Assembly: GCA_016710435.1 (NCBI GenBank)
Contig: JADJVV010000001.1
Location: 2,750,501 to 2,814,500 of the forward strand
DNA: 64,000 nt
Reading direction: 5' to 3'
Source: Hyphomicrobiales bacterium
GTDB lineage: Bacteria; Pseudomonadota; Alphaproteobacteria; Rhizobiales; Aestuariivirgaceae
The translations under genes were made by a program, and so were the position numbers. Shown piece by piece: positions 63,523-64,000 of the stretch. Positions within the stretch are counted from its first letter, which is position 1. Each line of letters opens with the position of its first letter. Under the pieces are notes generated by a model. The model ran no database searches. It had not been told where the DNA came from and saw nothing but the letters and a program-made list of their open reading frames with translations.

Positions 63523-64000
63523 CCGCCCGCGTCCTCGTCGTAGATGACATCATTGCCAACGTACGGCTTCTCGAAGCGAAGCTGTCGGCGGAGTATTTTG
63601 AGGTCATCACGGCGATGAACGGACTGGACGCGCTCGATGCCGTCCAGAAATCGCGGCCCGACATCATCCTCCTCGACATCATGATGCCGGGGATCGACGG
63701 CATCGAGGTCTGCAAGCGCATCAAGTCCAATCCCGAGACGCAGCATATTCCGGTGGTCATGGTAACGGCCCTCGACCAGCCGGAAGACCGCGTGCGCGGC
63801 CTTGAGGCCGGGGCCGACGATTTCCTGACCAAGCCAGTCAACGACATTTCACTCTTCTGCCGCATCAAGAGCCTTGTGCGTCTGAAAATGCTCACCGACG
63901 AACTGCGCGTGCGCTCGCCTGCGGCCGATGGCGCGGGCGGCATGCCGTCCGAGGACAAGCTGTTGCAGAAGCCCGGCCACGTGCTTCTGGTCGATGGCCA
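63519..64000 (+). CDS. pleD: PleD-type response regulator/diguanylate cyclase, N-terminal part
   Basis: Starts with an ATG overlapping the divK stop by 4 bases and is still open at the right edge (160 codons seen). First receiver domain about 1-125: VLVVDDIIANVRLLEA, phospho-Asp in ILLDIMMPGIDGIE, VMVTALDQPED, FLTKPVND. A second receiver begins near 149 (HVLLVDG), matching PleD, which continues into a GGDEF domain making c-di-GMP. Partial, so the output domain is inferred. Confidence 0.92.
   Translation, partial: MTARVLVVDDIIANVRLLEAKLSAEYFEVITAMNGLDALDAVQKSRPDIILLDIMMPGIDGIEVCKRIKSNPETQHIPVVMVTALDQPEDRVRGLEAGADDFLTKPVNDISLFCRIKSLVRLKMLTDELRVRSPAADGAGGMPSEDKLLQKPGHVLLVDG

Overview
The window reads as chromosomal core DNA of an alphaproteobacterium, most likely Hyphomicrobiales (Rhizobiales) or a close relative. 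The grounds are a high-GC, tightly packed gene set, the rne-amiC-mrcA-prfB block, the aat-accC-accB block, an iscR-iscS-sufBCDS-sufT-sufA operon, a divK-pleD pair, an RNase E with an acidic insertion in its S1 region, DUF1489/DUF2155/DUF3572/BA14K-like proteins, and an aerobic-type cobalamin operon with CbtAB. Genus cannot be read from the sequence alone. I saw no tRNA, rRNA, insertion sequence, prophage or CRISPR array.

Layout. 1-8.1 kb (mostly minus): DUF2155 fragment, aat, accC, accB, a DsbA-like thiol oxidoreductase, an M48 peptidase with TPRs, and rne behind a long leader. 8.6-13.9 kb (plus): amidase AmiC, PBP1A, and prfB with an intact programmed +1 frameshift, ending at a bidirectional terminator shared with a bactofilin. 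14.8-22.3 kb: large AsmA/DUF3971 protein, tyrS, anmK, an EamA transporter and an alpha/beta hydrolase. 22.3-29.6 kb: the SUF iron-sulfur operon, preceded by a sequence matching the IscR type-1 operator and carrying an unnamed two-helix membrane ORF between sufB and sufC. 29.6-36.9 kb: PilZ protein, DEAD-box helicase, glycosyltransferase, outer-membrane barrel, GNAT, BA14K-like, flavoprotein and glycine-zipper genes.

36.9-49.7 kb (minus) is the most distinctive region: a canonical cobalamin riboswitch followed by cbtB, cbtA, cobW, cobN, cobO, then cbiX, cobH, cobL, cobI, a cbiG-cobJ fusion and cobM. This joins cobalt uptake, cobalt chaperoning/insertion and corrin-ring methylation. A ~200 bp gap before cbiX holds a hairpin that buries the cbiX ribosome-binding site and a possible 28-codon leader ORF that would open it; I consider this the best candidate for an undescribed control element here.

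49.8-54.3 kb (plus): a type I secretion ATPase and adaptor with a TPR-SPOR protein, ending at a terminator. 54.4-64 kb: a solitary Mrr-like nuclease with its ribosome-binding site in a hairpin loop, dodecin, DUF1489, panC, divergent putR/putA with a palindromic site, a short PhnA-domain protein, DNA polymerase IV with an extra zinc-finger-like N-terminus, a HAD hydrolase, DUF3572, then divK and the start of pleD, which runs off the window.
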